The notes below the pieces were generated by a model. It had not been told where the DNA came from and did not search any database. It saw nothing but the letters and a program-made list of their open reading frames with translations. Positions 44,522 to 54,871 of a stretch of 64,000 bases of DNA are shown one piece after another (positions within the stretch are counted from its first letter, which is position 1; each line of letters starts with the position of its first letter). Source of the DNA: JABCYV01 sp963729325 (lineage in GTDB: Bacteria; Acidobacteriota; Terriglobia; Terriglobales; Acidobacteriaceae); contig CAVSNS010000023.1 of the NCBI GenBank assembly GCA_963729325.1, positions 62,001 through 126,000 of the forward strand, read 5' to 3'. The position numbers and the translations under genes were made by a program.

Positions 44522-46876
44522 ATGTTTTCACTGAGTCTCTTGGCGGCGACATCTCCCGCGGCTGCGACTAAGCCCACGCCTGCGTCGAACCGCCTCGGTG
44601 TTCTCGACCCCATTGTGCAAGACGCTATCCGCGAAGGCCAGATTCCCGGTGCGGTCTTGCTGGTCGGGCACGATGGCGCAGGTGATCTATCGCAAGGCCT
44701 TCGGAAACCGATCGCTTGAGCCGCACCGCGAGCCCATGACCGTGGACACCATCTTCGACATCGCTTCACTCACAAAAGTCGTCGCCACAACGACGGCGGT
44801 CATGCAGTTAGTACAGCGCGGCCAAGTGCGCATAAACGACCCCGTGGCGAAATATATCCCCGAGTTCGCGCAGAATGGCAAAGAAGACATCACTGTTCGC
44901 GAGCTACTGACTCACTACTCCGGCATGCCCAAAGATTTGGACTTAAGTACGCCCTGGCAAGGACGGGATAAAGCCTTCCAGATGGCTTACGAAGAAAAGC
45001 CGGCATTTCCTCCGGGCTCGCGACTTCTGTACAGCGACGTCAACTTCATCACGCTGGGCGCGCTGGTCGAGCGGGTTTCCGGCACTTCGCTCGATGCCGT
45101 ACTGCGCGCAGAAAATCTTTGGCCCTTTGCGGATGACGCATACCCGCTTCCTTCCGCCCGCCGCCTGGCGGCCAAAAATCGCTCCCACCGAATACGACCA
45201 AGAAGGCAAGATGCTGCGGGGAGTGGTGCACGATCCGACTGCGCGGCGCATGGGCGGGGTTGCCGGACATGCCGGGCGTTTTCTCGACCGCGGATGATCT
45301 CTCAAAATTTGCTCAGGCTTTGCTCAGTGGTAGCACAGTCTTGCCCGCGTTGCTGGTCGAAAAGATGACGACCCCGCAGCAGCCGCCAACCGCGCAAGAG
45401 CTGCGCGGCTTTGGCTGGGACATCGACTCGCCCTATTCCAGCAATCGCGGCGAACTGTTGCCGGTAGGATCATTCGGACACACCGGCTTCACCGGAACTT
45501 CGTTGTGGATTGATCCTACGACCCGTACCTACATCATCCTGCTGACCAACGCGGTGCATCCTCGGGGGAAGGGAAGCGCGATTGCCTTGCGCTCGAAGGT
45601 GGCCACGGCTGTCGCCGCAGCGCTTCCATTGAGCGTGAGCGCGAGGGAAGAACTGCGCTGGAAGAGCATCACTGGATACAACGAGGCGCAGACTGCGGCC
45701 CGGCACGTGGCGGTCCGCAATGGAATGGTGCTGTCCGGAATCGATGTGTTGGAGAGCCAAAACTTCGATCCAGTCCGCGCGACTACCGGCAAGAAAAGAA
45801 TTGGTGTGCTGACCAATCAAACCGGAGTTGACGCACAAGGACGCCGCACCATCGATGTGCTCGCCCAGGCGCCTGGCATTTCTCTGGAAGCCATCTTCAG
45901 TCCTGAGCACGGAGTGACCGGCACTCTGGATACCACTGACGTTGGCAACTCGCGTGACGCGGCTACTGGAGTTGCCGTCTATAGCGTGTATGGCGCGAAG
46001 GACGCGGCCCGGCATCCGCCGCTCGATGTGTTGAAGAATCTGGACGCTGTGGTGGTAGACATCCAGAACGCGGGCGCCCGCTTCTACACCTACGAGACCA
46101 CCCTGGGATATTTCCTGGAAGGCGCGGCCAAGGCGGGAATTGAAATCATTGTCCTCGACCGTCCTGACCCGATTACCGGATCCTTCGTGCAAGGCCCAAT
46201 CTCTGACGCTGGACACGAGAGCTTTACCAACTATTTTCCGGTGCCGGTGCGTCATGGCATGACCATGGGGGAGCTGGCAAAGATGTTCAACGCCGAGCGC
46301 AATATCAATGCCAAGCTGACGGTCGTCCCCATGACGGGATGGATGCGCGGCGACTGGTATGACTCGACCGGGCTGGCATGGGTCAGTCCGTCGCCGAATC
46401 TGCGCAGCCTGACGGGGGCCACTCTGTATCCCGGTGTCGGTCTGGTCGAAGGAACCAACGTGTCGGTAGGGAGGGGAACAGACACGCCGTTTGAAGTCCT
46501 GGGCGCTCCCTGGATTAAGGGCCGCGACCTCGCGCAATACTTAAATGCGAGGAATATCTCCGGTGTTCGTTTTGTGCCGGTGACCTTTACGCCTGACGCG
46601 AGTAATTACGCGGGACAGAAGTGCGAGGGCGTGAATCTGATTGTCACCGAACGCAATGCCTTCGACGCGCCTGAGTTGGGGATCGAACTTGCGTCCGCGT
46701 TGCACAAGCTTTATCCGGATCAGTTTCAAATGGAGCGGATGAAAGAACTGCTATTGAATGAATCGGCATACTCCGCCATCGCCGAGGGACAGGATCCCCG
46801 CCGCATTGCCGACGATTGGCGAGAGCCGCTGGAGAAGTTTCAGCAACTTCGAGAGAAGTACCTTATTTACAAGTAG
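44522..46876 (+). CDS. Fusion of AmiE-like serine hydrolase and NamZ (DUF1343) exo-muramidase (three frame breaks)
   Basis: The first half is a beta-lactamase-fold hydrolase with IASLTKVV (Ser-x-x-Lys), LLYSDVNF and GHTGFTG. The second half (about 45770-46876) is a complete NamZ/DUF1343 domain with GVLTNQTGVD, FSPEHGVTGTLD, DIQNAGARFYTYETTLGYFLE, VLDRPDPITG and WVSPSPNLRSL. Breaks lie near 44680, 45110 and 45270, all +1. The last precedes the domain junction, which is itself in one uninterrupted frame (45275-46876), so the fusion does not depend on corrections. The start at ATG 44522 gives a signal peptide. NamZ releases terminal MurNAc; combined with an amidase it would make free MurNAc in the periplasm. 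Confidence 0.83.
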
Positions 46877-46943
46877 GGCCATGGCGTTCTCGCCTTCCAG
46901 TAGAATGTCCAGTTGAAGATTTCGTTTCCCCCTGGGAGTCCCG

Positions 46944-47222
46944 ATGAAGGCTGGTCACCCGAATACGACTGCGCCGAATCCCTTCTACCGCTGCGCGGGC
47001 CCAAACTGCGGCCTGCTTAAGGGGGCAACCGACCGTTGGTGGCTGATGTGGACCTCTTTCGGCGATTTCAACCAGCCGGTGCTTTATCTCTGCCCGTGGG
47101 ACGAGGAGATCGCGCAAAAGGAAGGCACCCTCCACGTTTGTGGCGAGCTGTGCGCCCAGAAACTCCAGTCCCAATTCATGGGAAACGTTCATGAAAACCT
47201 GGTAAAGCGGGCGGGCGGATAG
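46944..47222 (+). CDS. Small cysteine-containing protein of unknown function
   Basis: The 92-residue protein is preceded by GGGAG and has six cysteines arranged as CAGPNCG, LCPWDEE and VCGELCAQKL, with several tryptophans. The spacing suggests a small metal-binding (zinc) fold. There is no signal peptide or membrane helix. It stands alone after the AmiE-NamZ fusion gene and I do not recognise it. Confidence 0.65.
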   Translation: MKAGHPNTTAPNPFYRCAGPNCGLLKGATDRWWLMWTSFGDFNQPVLYLCPWDEEIAQKEGTLHVCGELCAQKLQSQFMGNVHENLVKRAGG

Positions 47223-47335
47223 CTTCGAATAACCTTTTCGCTTCCAGCGCGCATCCTACTCGGCAATAGGCCTGTTTGCCCTTATACTGGGGCGTCCGAT
47301 TTCTCATTGCTTGGACATGGTTCTGGGAGGTTTCA

Positions 47336-48031
47336 ATGCGCGCATTGATGACTCTACTTCTCCTGACAAGCTTGTCAGCGGCTCAAACGGCTTCAACCGC
47401 AAAGCTGGATTCTCCGGAAAAGCCGACGGCTTCGGCTCCCAACCAGAATCAATTGATGATCCCGGCGGGAACGAAAGTTCCGATCGCGTTGAAGCATGCC
47501 ATTTCGACCAAGAGTTCGCGGGAAGGGCAGTCGGTCTACGCCGAGACCACGTTTCCCGTTGTGCTCAATAGTCGCGTGCTGATTCCGGCAGGCACCTACG
47601 TACAAGGGAAAATCAGCCACGTCCAGCGTGCGGGACACGTGAAAGGACGGGCCGAGGTGCTGATGCATTTCACCACCTTGATCTATCCCAGCGGCTACAC
47701 CGTGGTGTTGCCGGGCTCCGTCGAAAATGTTCCGGGCGCGGACAAAACCTCCATGAAAGATGATGAAGGCACCATCCGCCAAGATAGTCAGACTGGCGAG
47801 AAAGTCGGGACTGTCGCCACTGCGGCTGGAACCGGTGCAGTGATTGGAGGTCTCAGCCACGGGGCAAAAGGGGGACTGATCGGAGCGGGCGTCGGAGGCG
47901 CGGTCGGAAGCGCGATCGCCATGCTCTCGCGCGGCAATGACGTAAAGCTGGATGCAGGGACGACGTTGGAGATGGTCATCCAGCGCGAGGTTCCGCTGGA
48001 TGCCGGCCGCATTCCTGCGCCGGTGAGGTAA
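47336..48031 (+). CDS. Secreted protein with TrbI-like strand domain and glycine zipper
   Basis: GGGAGG lies before ATG 47336 and a signal peptide follows (MRALMTLLLLTSLSAAQ). The 231-residue protein has a beta-rich domain (LMIPAGTKVPIALKHAIST, then SRVLIPAGTYVQGKISHVQRAG) like that of VirB10/TrbI-type proteins. A glycine-zipper segment follows (GTVATAAGTGAVIGGLSHGAKGGLIGAGVGGAVGSAI in part) that could insert in a membrane. It ends with LDAGTTLEMVIQREV. The gene at 48972-49610 has the same domain order, so the two are probably paralogues. Confidence 0.72.
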   Translation: MRALMTLLLLTSLSAAQTASTAKLDSPEKPTASAPNQNQLMIPAGTKVPIALKHAISTKSSREGQSVYAETTFPVVLNSRVLIPAGTYVQGKISHVQRAGHVKGRAEVLMHFTTLIYPSGYTVVLPGSVENVPGADKTSMKDDEGTIRQDSQTGEKVGTVATAAGTGAVIGGLSHGAKGGLIGAGVGGAVGSAIAMLSRGNDVKLDAGTTLEMVIQREVPLDAGRIPAPVR

Positions 48032-48051
48032 ACCAGAGTCGCCGTAGCAGG

Positions 48052-48777
48052 CTATCTCAAGGAGAACATCGCATTCACATGTGCTGTGACTACGATGGTC
48101 TGCGGACTGAATTCTTCAGTCGGCGCGGGTGTGCCAGCTTCCATTTTCATTGCCATGGCGCGAGGAGCCATGGGTGAAATGACGCGCATGTTTTCAAACG
48201 TATCCACCGAAGCATAGGACAGTTCTCCCAACGTGCGTCCGCCAGCGCGAGCCACGGCAGCCCCAGATTCGTGCGCCCGCCGATAGGCATCCTCTACCGC
48301 CCGAGTCTTGGCTGCGTCCATGTCTTCCAATGTGTAGTTAATTGACTGGTTCTCGGTGACGTCAGTATCGGCTAGTTGCTGCACGATGGGCGCTATCTTC
48401 GAAAAATCCTTCAGCTTGAGGGAAACATTGGCATTCACCCGATATCCGACCAGCTTACGCTTCGGATTTTTGTAGTCGTAGACCGGCTGAATGGAGAAGA
48501 ATCCAATCTCTGCGCTTTTGGGCTCGATGCCGTTGGAGCGCAGAATCTGGCGAATTTGCTCGGCCGATTTCGCGGCGCGATCATAAGCCGCGCGAGAGCT
48601 ATCTTCCTGGGCTGAGATATTGAATTGCACGAGCGCCGTGTCTGGATTCGCTTCAAACCGGCCGTCAGCACCCACAAAAACAGAGTTGGGCTGCGCGGTG
48701 ATTGTGGGACGATCTTGTGCCACCCCCAACGTTGTCGTCAACAGAATCGCGGCGAACAATGCGACGCTAATTCTCAT
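48052..48777 (-). CDS. SIMPL-domain (DUF541) exported protein
   Basis: AGGAGAG precedes ATG 48777, followed by a signal peptide (VALFAAILLTTTLGVAQ). The 241-residue protein matches the SIMPL/DUF541 family: FEANPDTALVQFNISAQ, KSAEIGFFSIQPVYDYKNPKRKLVGYRVNANVSL in part, and ARAGGRTLGELSYASVDT. Family members form oligomeric rings in the periplasm or outer membrane; some affect oxidative-stress tolerance. The gene converges with the zipper protein gene at 47336. Confidence 0.85.
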   Translation of the reverse strand: MRISVALFAAILLTTTLGVAQDRPTITAQPNSVFVGADGRFEANPDTALVQFNISAQEDSSRAAYDRAAKSAEQIRQILRSNGIEPKSAEIGFFSIQPVYDYKNPKRKLVGYRVNANVSLKLKDFSKIAPIVQQLADTDVTENQSINYTLEDMDAAKTRAVEDAYRRAHESGAAVARAGGRTLGELSYASVDTFENMRVISPMAPRAMAMKMEAGTPAPTEEFSPQTIVVTAHVNAMFSLR

Positions 48778-48880
48778 CGTGTCTCTCCTGAATAGAATCA
48801 ACCGAATTTATACGCCCTGAGTGGGGCTACAACCAAGAACGTAGTCGCAGCCTGAACTTGTATGGGTTTGCTAATAAAAA

Positions 48881-48914
48881 AGAAAGAGCACGGATTCATG
48901 AATCCGTGCTTTTT
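48881..48914. terminator. Bidirectional terminator with a perfect 24-bp palindrome
   Basis: AGCACGGATTCA/TGAATCCGTGCT (48887-48910) is flanked by an A-rich run on the left and TTTT on the right. It ends the minus-strand gene at 48972-49610 and can also act in the other direction. Confidence 0.8.
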
Positions 48915-48971
48915 CCCTGTCGGAATCGGCGCCGCGACCACAGTACCGATTACTGAAAATCCTTCACAAAC

Positions 48972-49610
48972 TCAGTGCCAAGGTACCTGCAGCGGACGAT
49001 CCAACCGCACTTCAAGCATGGTTCCTTTATCGAGAACGATGTTGCGATTGGAGAAGAATCCCGCCAGTGCGCCGGCACTTGCTCCTATGCCGGCGCCTAT
49101 TGCTGCACCACGACCGCCCCCGCCTACTGCGCCGCCAGCCGCGCCTACACCGGCGCCGACTGCGGCGTCTTCAGCCACGCGGCGCTTGCTCGAGCTTTGG
49201 CGTTCGATATCGCCCTCTTCATCGGGAGGCTTAAGCCCATGCTCCCCGGGCACGCCGATCACGGTCGCGATCAGCGGCGCCCAGCCATGATCAGTTTGGA
49301 TCTCGTCGAAACTCAGTAGAAGGCGAGTGTGCAGGCCGTTTTCCACAGCACTTACGTGCCCTTTGACCTTCTTACCCCGCGAAATCATAGTGCCATCAGG
49401 AGCAAGCAGGTCCTCCGCTAATTTTGCTTTAAAGTGCTGGGCGGGTTGCAGCCGGCTAGTGTCTAGCTTGTCGTCGAGACGGATCAAAAACGTAGTTCCG
49501 TCAGCAATCGTGCGCCGCGGCGGGAGTGAGCTCGCCTCCTGCGACCGCAAAGACAGAGTGGCCGACATCAAAGCTAAAACACACAGCAAGTAAGCGCGAG
49601 GACGAATCAT
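48972..49610 (-). CDS. Secreted glycine-zipper protein, paralogue of the 47.3-kb gene
   Basis: The 212-residue protein has a signal peptide (YLLCVLALMSATLSLRSQ), a beta-rich domain (TFLIRLDDKLDTSRLQPAQHF, then MISRGKKVKGHVSAVENG) and a glycine zipper (AAVGAGVGAAGGAVGGGGRG and more), ending in VLDKGTMLEVRLDRPLQV. Domain order and the closing LDxGTxLEV motif match the gene at 47336-48031. The function is unknown; similar proteins are numerous in this phylum (general knowledge). Confidence 0.72.
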   Translation of the reverse strand: MIRPRAYLLCVLALMSATLSLRSQEASSLPPRRTIADGTTFLIRLDDKLDTSRLQPAQHFKAKLAEDLLAPDGTMISRGKKVKGHVSAVENGLHTRLLLSFDEIQTDHGWAPLIATVIGVPGEHGLKPPDEEGDIERQSSSKRRVAEDAAVGAGVGAAGGAVGGGGRGAAIGAGIGASAGALAGFFSNRNIVLDKGTMLEVRLDRPLQVPWH

Positions 49611-49735
49611 CGCAGGAACCTCAAGTAGGGAAGTTGAAGTCGTGACCGCTTCTAGATAGGTTGGATGTGTGCCGCCAGCAAAGTGCTGCCTGGCGAATGG
49701 GCCTGAATCAAGCGTTCCGAGATTGGCGCGCCAGG

Positions 49736-50833
49736 TTAAGAAGAGTTTTTCGCCGCCGTAGAGTAGGAAAAGCGAGGAATCTGGGCTTCGATGTCTTTGC
49801 GCAGGTCTGCCCAGATGTTTTCCGACATGGTCAGGAAAACCTTGACCACCTCAGGATCGAACTGCCGGCCCGACCAGGTCTCGATTTCTTTGCGGGCGGC
49901 TTGGAGGGTTTGCGCAGGACGATAAGGGCGATCGGAGGTGATGGCATCGAGGGTGTCGGCCACCGAGAACATGCGGGCTCCGAGAGGAATCTGATTTCCC
50001 TTCAGACCGCGCGGATAGCCGGATCCATCGTAGCGTTCCTGGTGGGAATAAACAATCTCAGCCGCCTCGGTTAAGAATGGAATTCTCTTGAGGATCTGGT
50101 AACCGTGATAACAGTGCTCGCGCATGATGGTGATCTCATCCGGTGTCAATGCCGCCGGCTTGTTCAGGATTTTATCGGGAATTGCCATCTTGCCAATGTC
50201 GTGCAGAAACGCCCCGCGCGCGATCACGTCGATTTGATTCTTGGGCAAACCCATGGCGCGAGCGATGGCGATGGTGAACGCCGTAACTCGCTGGCAGTGG
50301 CCTTCCGTTTCCCTGTCTCTCAGGTCGAGGGCGCCGCCCAGTGCTTCCAGAGTGATGTCATAGGAGCGCTCCAGATCAGCCATGGTTTGCTTCAACTGTT
50401 GAGTGCGGGCGTCGACCAGTGATTCGAGATTAGTCTGATAGGCTCGATTCTCCAGTTTGAGGCGCCGGTTCTCGAGCGCCCGGCGCACCGTGGCCAGGAG
50501 CTGCTCGCGCTCGAATGGCTTCAGAAGATAATCGTAAGCGCCATTTCGCAAGGCATCCAGAGCGACCGATATGTCGTGAACCGCGGTCACCATGACCACG
50601 GGCATGTCGGGGAACTTTTCCTTGGTGCGTTCCAAAAGGGCGATCCCATCGAGATCGGCCATCATCAAGTCGGACAGCATGAGCTCGAATTCTTCGCCTG
50701 ACTCGAGCAAAGCCAACGCCTCCAGGCCAGACGCCGCCTGACGGCACTGGTAGTTGGCGATGGTCAGCATGGAAGACACAATCTCGCGAATGGTCTCTTC
50801 GTCATCGACAACCAGGATGCGGTCGGCTGGCAT
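49736..50833 (-). CDS. HD-GYP response regulator, probable c-di-GMP phosphodiesterase (RpfG-like)
   Basis: I start at the ATG at 50833 (MPADRILVVDDEE), since the longer frame to 51355 runs antisense over the kinase gene. The 365-residue protein has a receiver domain (acidic pocket Asp10/Asp11, phosphoacceptor Asp55, Lys near 105), a coiled linker and an HD-GYP domain with FLHDIGK (His211, Asp212) and DGSGYPRGLKG (GYP at 272-274). It should hydrolyse c-di-GMP when phosphorylated. It is divergent from the hybrid histidine kinase, its likely partner. Confidence 0.92.
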   Translation of the reverse strand: MPADRILVVDDEETIREIVSSMLTIANYQCRQAASGLEALALLESGEEFELMLSDLMMADLDGIALLERTKEKFPDMPVVMVTAVHDISVALDALRNGAYDYLLKPFEREQLLATVRRALENRRLKLENRAYQTNLESLVDARTQQLKQTMADLERSYDITLEALGGALDLRDRETEGHCQRVTAFTIAIARAMGLPKNQIDVIARGAFLHDIGKMAIPDKILNKPAALTPDEITIMREHCYHGYQILKRIPFLTEAAEIVYSHQERYDGSGYPRGLKGNQIPLGARMFSVADTLDAITSDRPYRPAQTLQAARKEIETWSGRQFDPEVVKVFLTMSENIWADLRKDIEAQIPRFSYSTAAKNSS

Positions 50834-50965
50834 GGGATGCTTAAGTGTACGGCCAATTCTATCGCAGTTCAGAGATTCCGAAAGTAACCATAAGGGGCGG
50901 GAAAGCCCATTGGTAACGGGGCAAGGCGTGCTATTAAAGGAAACGAGCGCTTGGCCCTGGTTGCC

Positions 50966-53900
50966 ATGAATATTTCGATTTTGTGCGTCTGGCACGCGGT
51001 CGGGGACATCACTGTCCCCCGGTTGATGGCACAGGAGTCGGCTGCCTTGATCATGCTGGCGGCCAGCCTGCTGGTATTCCGAACTTTCCGTGAGCGCTAC
51101 CTTCTGCTGTGGATCCTGGGCTGGCTGGCCTGCTTCGTTTCCCGCTGGACTCTGCGCGGGGAAGACGCCAGCACTCCGCCGCGCTATCTGACGGCGATTT
51201 CGCACGCCGAGTTCGTTCTGGCGGTATGTCTGTTCGCGGCTGCCGTGTTCGTCTATACCCATGCCCGCAAGCTGCTGTTGCCCTTGCTGCTGATTTCGTT
51301 CACGATCGATTGGCTTTGCTGTGGCCCGCGCCCTGTTATGGCCCGACTCAATCACGCTGCGGGCAGCTCTGGAGGTTTCCTATCGGCTGATTACACTCAG
51401 TGCCGCCTTCCAGTTGATTCGCTTTCGCTGGGCAAGATGGGAAATCGGACCCTGGCTGTTGAGCCTCGAGCCTGCTGCTGCTGCATGTCAGGTGGGAACC
51501 TGTGAGCGTTCACTTACCGCCTGGTTCCGACCTGATGACGAATCTTCTGCTGGGACTGAGCATGTTGCTGGTGGTGTTCGACGACTACAAGATGCGCACC
51601 CGGCGACTGGGGGTAATCAATGCGCTGACAACCAGCATTACTCGCGCGCAGCAGCATGGGCCGATGATGGTTACCGCCCTCGAGGAACTTAAAGGCCTGA
51701 TGTGCGCCAAGGCAGCCTGGTTCCGTCTGCTCGAGGGCGAACAGGATGGTCATCGCGCAGCAGATCGGGCTTTCCCAGGACTTTCTGCGCGATCGCAGTT
51801 CGGTTCCACAGGGATGAGACTCTAGGGCAGGCCCTGAAAGAAGGCGACACCGACTGTGGTCAAAACCAGCGCTGCGAGCGAAGCCATCGGCCGTACCTCA
51901 AAAAAGAGCGTTTTCACCACGTAGTTGTAGTGCCCGTGCTGGGCAAAAAATCAGTGATCGGAACTCTGTCGCTGGGCAGCCGCCACCGTCTCTCCTATGC
52001 CCCAGAGGACATGGAGTTTCTCACCACAAGTGCCCACCAACTGGGGCTGGCCTTTGAGAACCTGCGTCTAGTGGAACAGATTCTGCGCTCCCATCGCCAA
52101 TGGACAAATACTTTTGATTCCATTCATGACTTTGTCCTGCTGCACGACTCCGAATTCCGGGTGATGAAGGCGAACCACGCCCTGTTGCAGCGTTTGGGCC
52201 AGGCGCCCGCAGATGTCGTGGGACAACTTTGCGAACAGGTGCTTCCCCGTGTGCGTAGCGAGTGGAAGGGATGTCCCTACTGCCACGGCGCGGAAGAGGG
52301 CTTTTACGAGGGCGACGATCCCTGTTTCGGTGGTTTCTCCATGATTTCGACCTCTTCGTACACCGATCAGGGAGGCAAGCAGAAAGGAACTATCCATGTA
52401 ATCCGCGATACCACCGACCGGCGGATGGCAGAGGAAAAGTATCGGCTCCTGTTTGAACAGGTTCAGGAAGGCGTTTTCGTCGCGACGCCGGAGGGCAAAC
52501 TGCTGGATTGCAACGATGCCTTCATTCGCATGCTGGGCTATACCCAGGAAGAACTCGCGGCCCTCAACATCGATTCCGAGCTGTATGCGTCGATTGAGCA
52601 GCGTGACGCATTTCGGAGGGAAGTAGAGCTTCACAATTACGTACGCAACTTTGAAGTCACCCTGCGGAAGAAAGACGGCACGCTCCTCACGGCTGTGGAG
52701 AGCAGCTTCGCCAGCCGAGATAGCGCCGGCAAAATCGAACGCTATCAGGGTTTCCTGCTGGACATGACAGAGAAGAAGCGCGCCGAAGACGAGATTCGCC
52801 GCCGGAATCGCGAGCTGAACGCGCTGAATGCCATGGCCGTGATCGCGACCCAGTCCTTCGACTTGGATGAGATTCTGAACCTCACGCTGCGGCAGGTTAT
52901 CTCGCTGCTGGGTGCGGAGACTGGATCTATATATCTTTCCGACTCTGACGAAACTACGTTCCGCCGTCGCGCCGGGTGGGGTCAGCGCAGCGCTGATCGG
53001 GCGCGCTTTTCCGAGATCAAGATCGTTGACTTTGGCGATCTGGTCACGCGCTCGCGGACCGAGGTGATCACTGCGGAATATCTCCCGCATCTACCTGCTC
53101 TTGTAGCCGACTTTATTCGCGCCGACGGCCTGGCTTCCTGGATCTGGGTGCTGTTGTGGGGCAAAGACAAGCCCATGGGCATTATGGGCATCAGCAGCCG
53201 CGAGAGCCGCGAGTACACCAGCAATGACGAGAATCTGCTGGTGGCCATCGGCCGCCAGTTGTCGACCACGATTGAGAAAGTTCGCCTTTATGAAGAAACC
53301 TGCCGCGCCTATGAAGACCTGCGCCGCACTCAGGAACAGTTGTTGCAGAGCGAAAAAATGTCGGCGGTGGGGCAGCTGATTGCTGGCGTTGCTCATGAAC
53401 TCAACAATCCCCTCACGGCCATTCTGGGCTATGCGCAACTCCTGGAGAGCGAAGGGCTGGGAGAGCGCGCCGCAGATTTCGTGAGCAAACTTTTCAAGCA
53501 AGCCCAGCGTACTCATCGAGTGGTGCAGAACCTGCTTTCCTTCGCCCGCCAGCGGAAGCCGCATCGGCAGGAAATCGACGTGTGCAGGGTATTGGAAGAG
53601 ACGCTGACGCTGCGCGACTACGATTTGAAGGTGAATGATATTAGGTTGGAACGCGAAATTGCGTCCGACGTCCCTGCCGTAACCGCCGATTCGCACCAAC
53701 TGGAGCAGGTATTTCTCAATCTCATTAACAACGCCGTGGACGCCATGCTGGAAGCGGGTCAAGGTGGCATGCTGAAAGTGCGGGTCTACTTGCGTGAAGG
53801 CAAAGTGCACATTGAATTCGCGGACTCGGGGCCAGGCATTAAAGAGCCGAACCGCATCTTTGATCCCTTCTATACCACCAAGAGCGTGGGCAAAGGCACC

Positions 53901-54458
53901 GGACTGGGCCTGAGCATCTGCTATGGCATCATCAAGGAGCACGGTGGTGAAATTTCCGCTCGCAACCGCAAAGAAGGAGGAGCGATCATCGAAGTGTCCT
54001 TGCCGTCTGCCGGATGCAGCGCTTCTCCTGAGACAGCACTACCTGCGCCGCGCGCCGACTTTGCGATCGAGGGCCGCATTCTCCTGGTCGAGGATGAGGA
54101 GGCGGTATTGGAGTTTGAGCGCGATGTGCTGGCTGGCGCCGGCGCGCAAGTAGTCACGTTAATGAATGGAGAAGAAGTAAAGGCGCGGCTCCTAAGCGAG
54201 ACCTTCGATGCGCTCATTATTGATGGCAAGATGCCCGGCGGTTGGAATGCCCCTGAGGTGTATCGCTGGATTGCTGAGAAATGCCCTGGATTGGAGAAAC
54301 ATCTGCTGTTCACCTTTTCTGCCGTCGCCGAACCGGAGACCCGCGCGTTTCTGCATCAGAACAACCTTCCCTATCTGGTGAAGCCGTTCGAAGTCGCCGA
54401 CCTCATTTCCCAGGCACGGCGTCTCTTGCAAAAGAGTCGTGCAACCGCCGCTGGTTAG
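50966..54458 (+). CDS. Hybrid histidine kinase: membrane, GAF, PAS, PAS, GAF, HisKA, HATPase, receiver (four frame breaks)
   Basis: The N-terminal third is split, with +1 breaks near 51312-51335, 51466-51472, 51742 and 51805-51825. Joined, it gives five to seven membrane helices (ESAALIMLAASLLVFRTF, LLWILGWLACFVSRW) and a GAF domain (MVTALEELKGLMCAKAAWFRLL). From about 51825 the frame is open: GAF end, a PAS with four cysteines (GCPYCHGAEEG, DDPCF), a second PAS, a second GAF, HisKA (GVAHELNNPLTAILGYAQLL), HATPase (NLINNAVDAM, GTGLGLSICYG) and a receiver with Asp in LIIDGKMPGG. The TTG at 50951 is an alternative start. It is divergent from the HD-GYP regulator. Confidence 0.87.
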
Positions 54459-54468
54459 GATCCGAAAC

Positions 54469-54768
54469 TTACAGACTTTCCTTCAACGTCCGCGCAAATT
54501 CGCGAAGTGCGCTTTCCTTCCTGCGATACCACATCCATTGGCCGAGCTTCCTGGCTTCCACCAGCCCCGCTTTTTTCAGGATCGACATATGGTGAGAAAT
54601 GGTGGGCTGTGATAGCCGAATCCTCTGTTCGATGTCGGAAGCGCACAGCCCGACGTCTTTGTCGAGGGAGCATCCCCCGCGTTCCTTTAGGGCCTGCAGA
54701 ATTCGCCTGCGGGTAGGATCAGCGACAGCGTGTAACATACGGTTTAGTTCGGGCTCGGGGTTGTTCAT
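54469..54768 (-). CDS. ArsR-family transcriptional regulator
   Basis: This 99-residue winged-helix protein contains DPTRRRILQALKERGGCSL, RIRLSQPTISHHMSILKKAGLVEARKLGQWMWYRR in part and a final amphipathic helix. It lacks the ELCVCDL metal-binding motif of classical ArsR; the two cysteines near residues 33 and 42 are not in that arrangement. So it may sense something other than arsenite. It is divergent from the molybdoenzyme-like gene at 54872 and could control it. Confidence 0.88.
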   Translation of the reverse strand: MNNPEPELNRMLHAVADPTRRRILQALKERGGCSLDKDVGLCASDIEQRIRLSQPTISHHMSILKKAGLVEARKLGQWMWYRRKESALREFARTLKESL

Positions 54769-54871
54769 TGCTGGCTAGAATGAGCAGAAAATTGATGAAT
54801 GTCAATATGCGAAGCGGTCGGACGTCGGACATCGGACGTCAGCTAGTTCTGAGCAGGGAGGTAAGAATTCG

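Noticed and set aside
45470..46537. 355-residue minus-strand open frame opposite the AmiE-NamZ gene
   Set aside because: It is a shadow of a strongly conserved coding region and shows no domain.
43103..46876. Antibiotic-resistance beta-lactamases
   Set aside because: Coupling to murQ and fusion to a NamZ domain point to muropeptide hydrolysis. The fold alone does not imply drug resistance.
50834..51355. N-terminal extension of the HD-GYP regulator
   Set aside because: It would overlap the kinase gene's membrane region in antisense and precede a perfect receiver-domain start.
52068..53090. 340-residue minus-strand open frame opposite the histidine kinase
   Set aside because: It lies wholly within the PAS/GAF coding region, which is clearly real on the plus strand.
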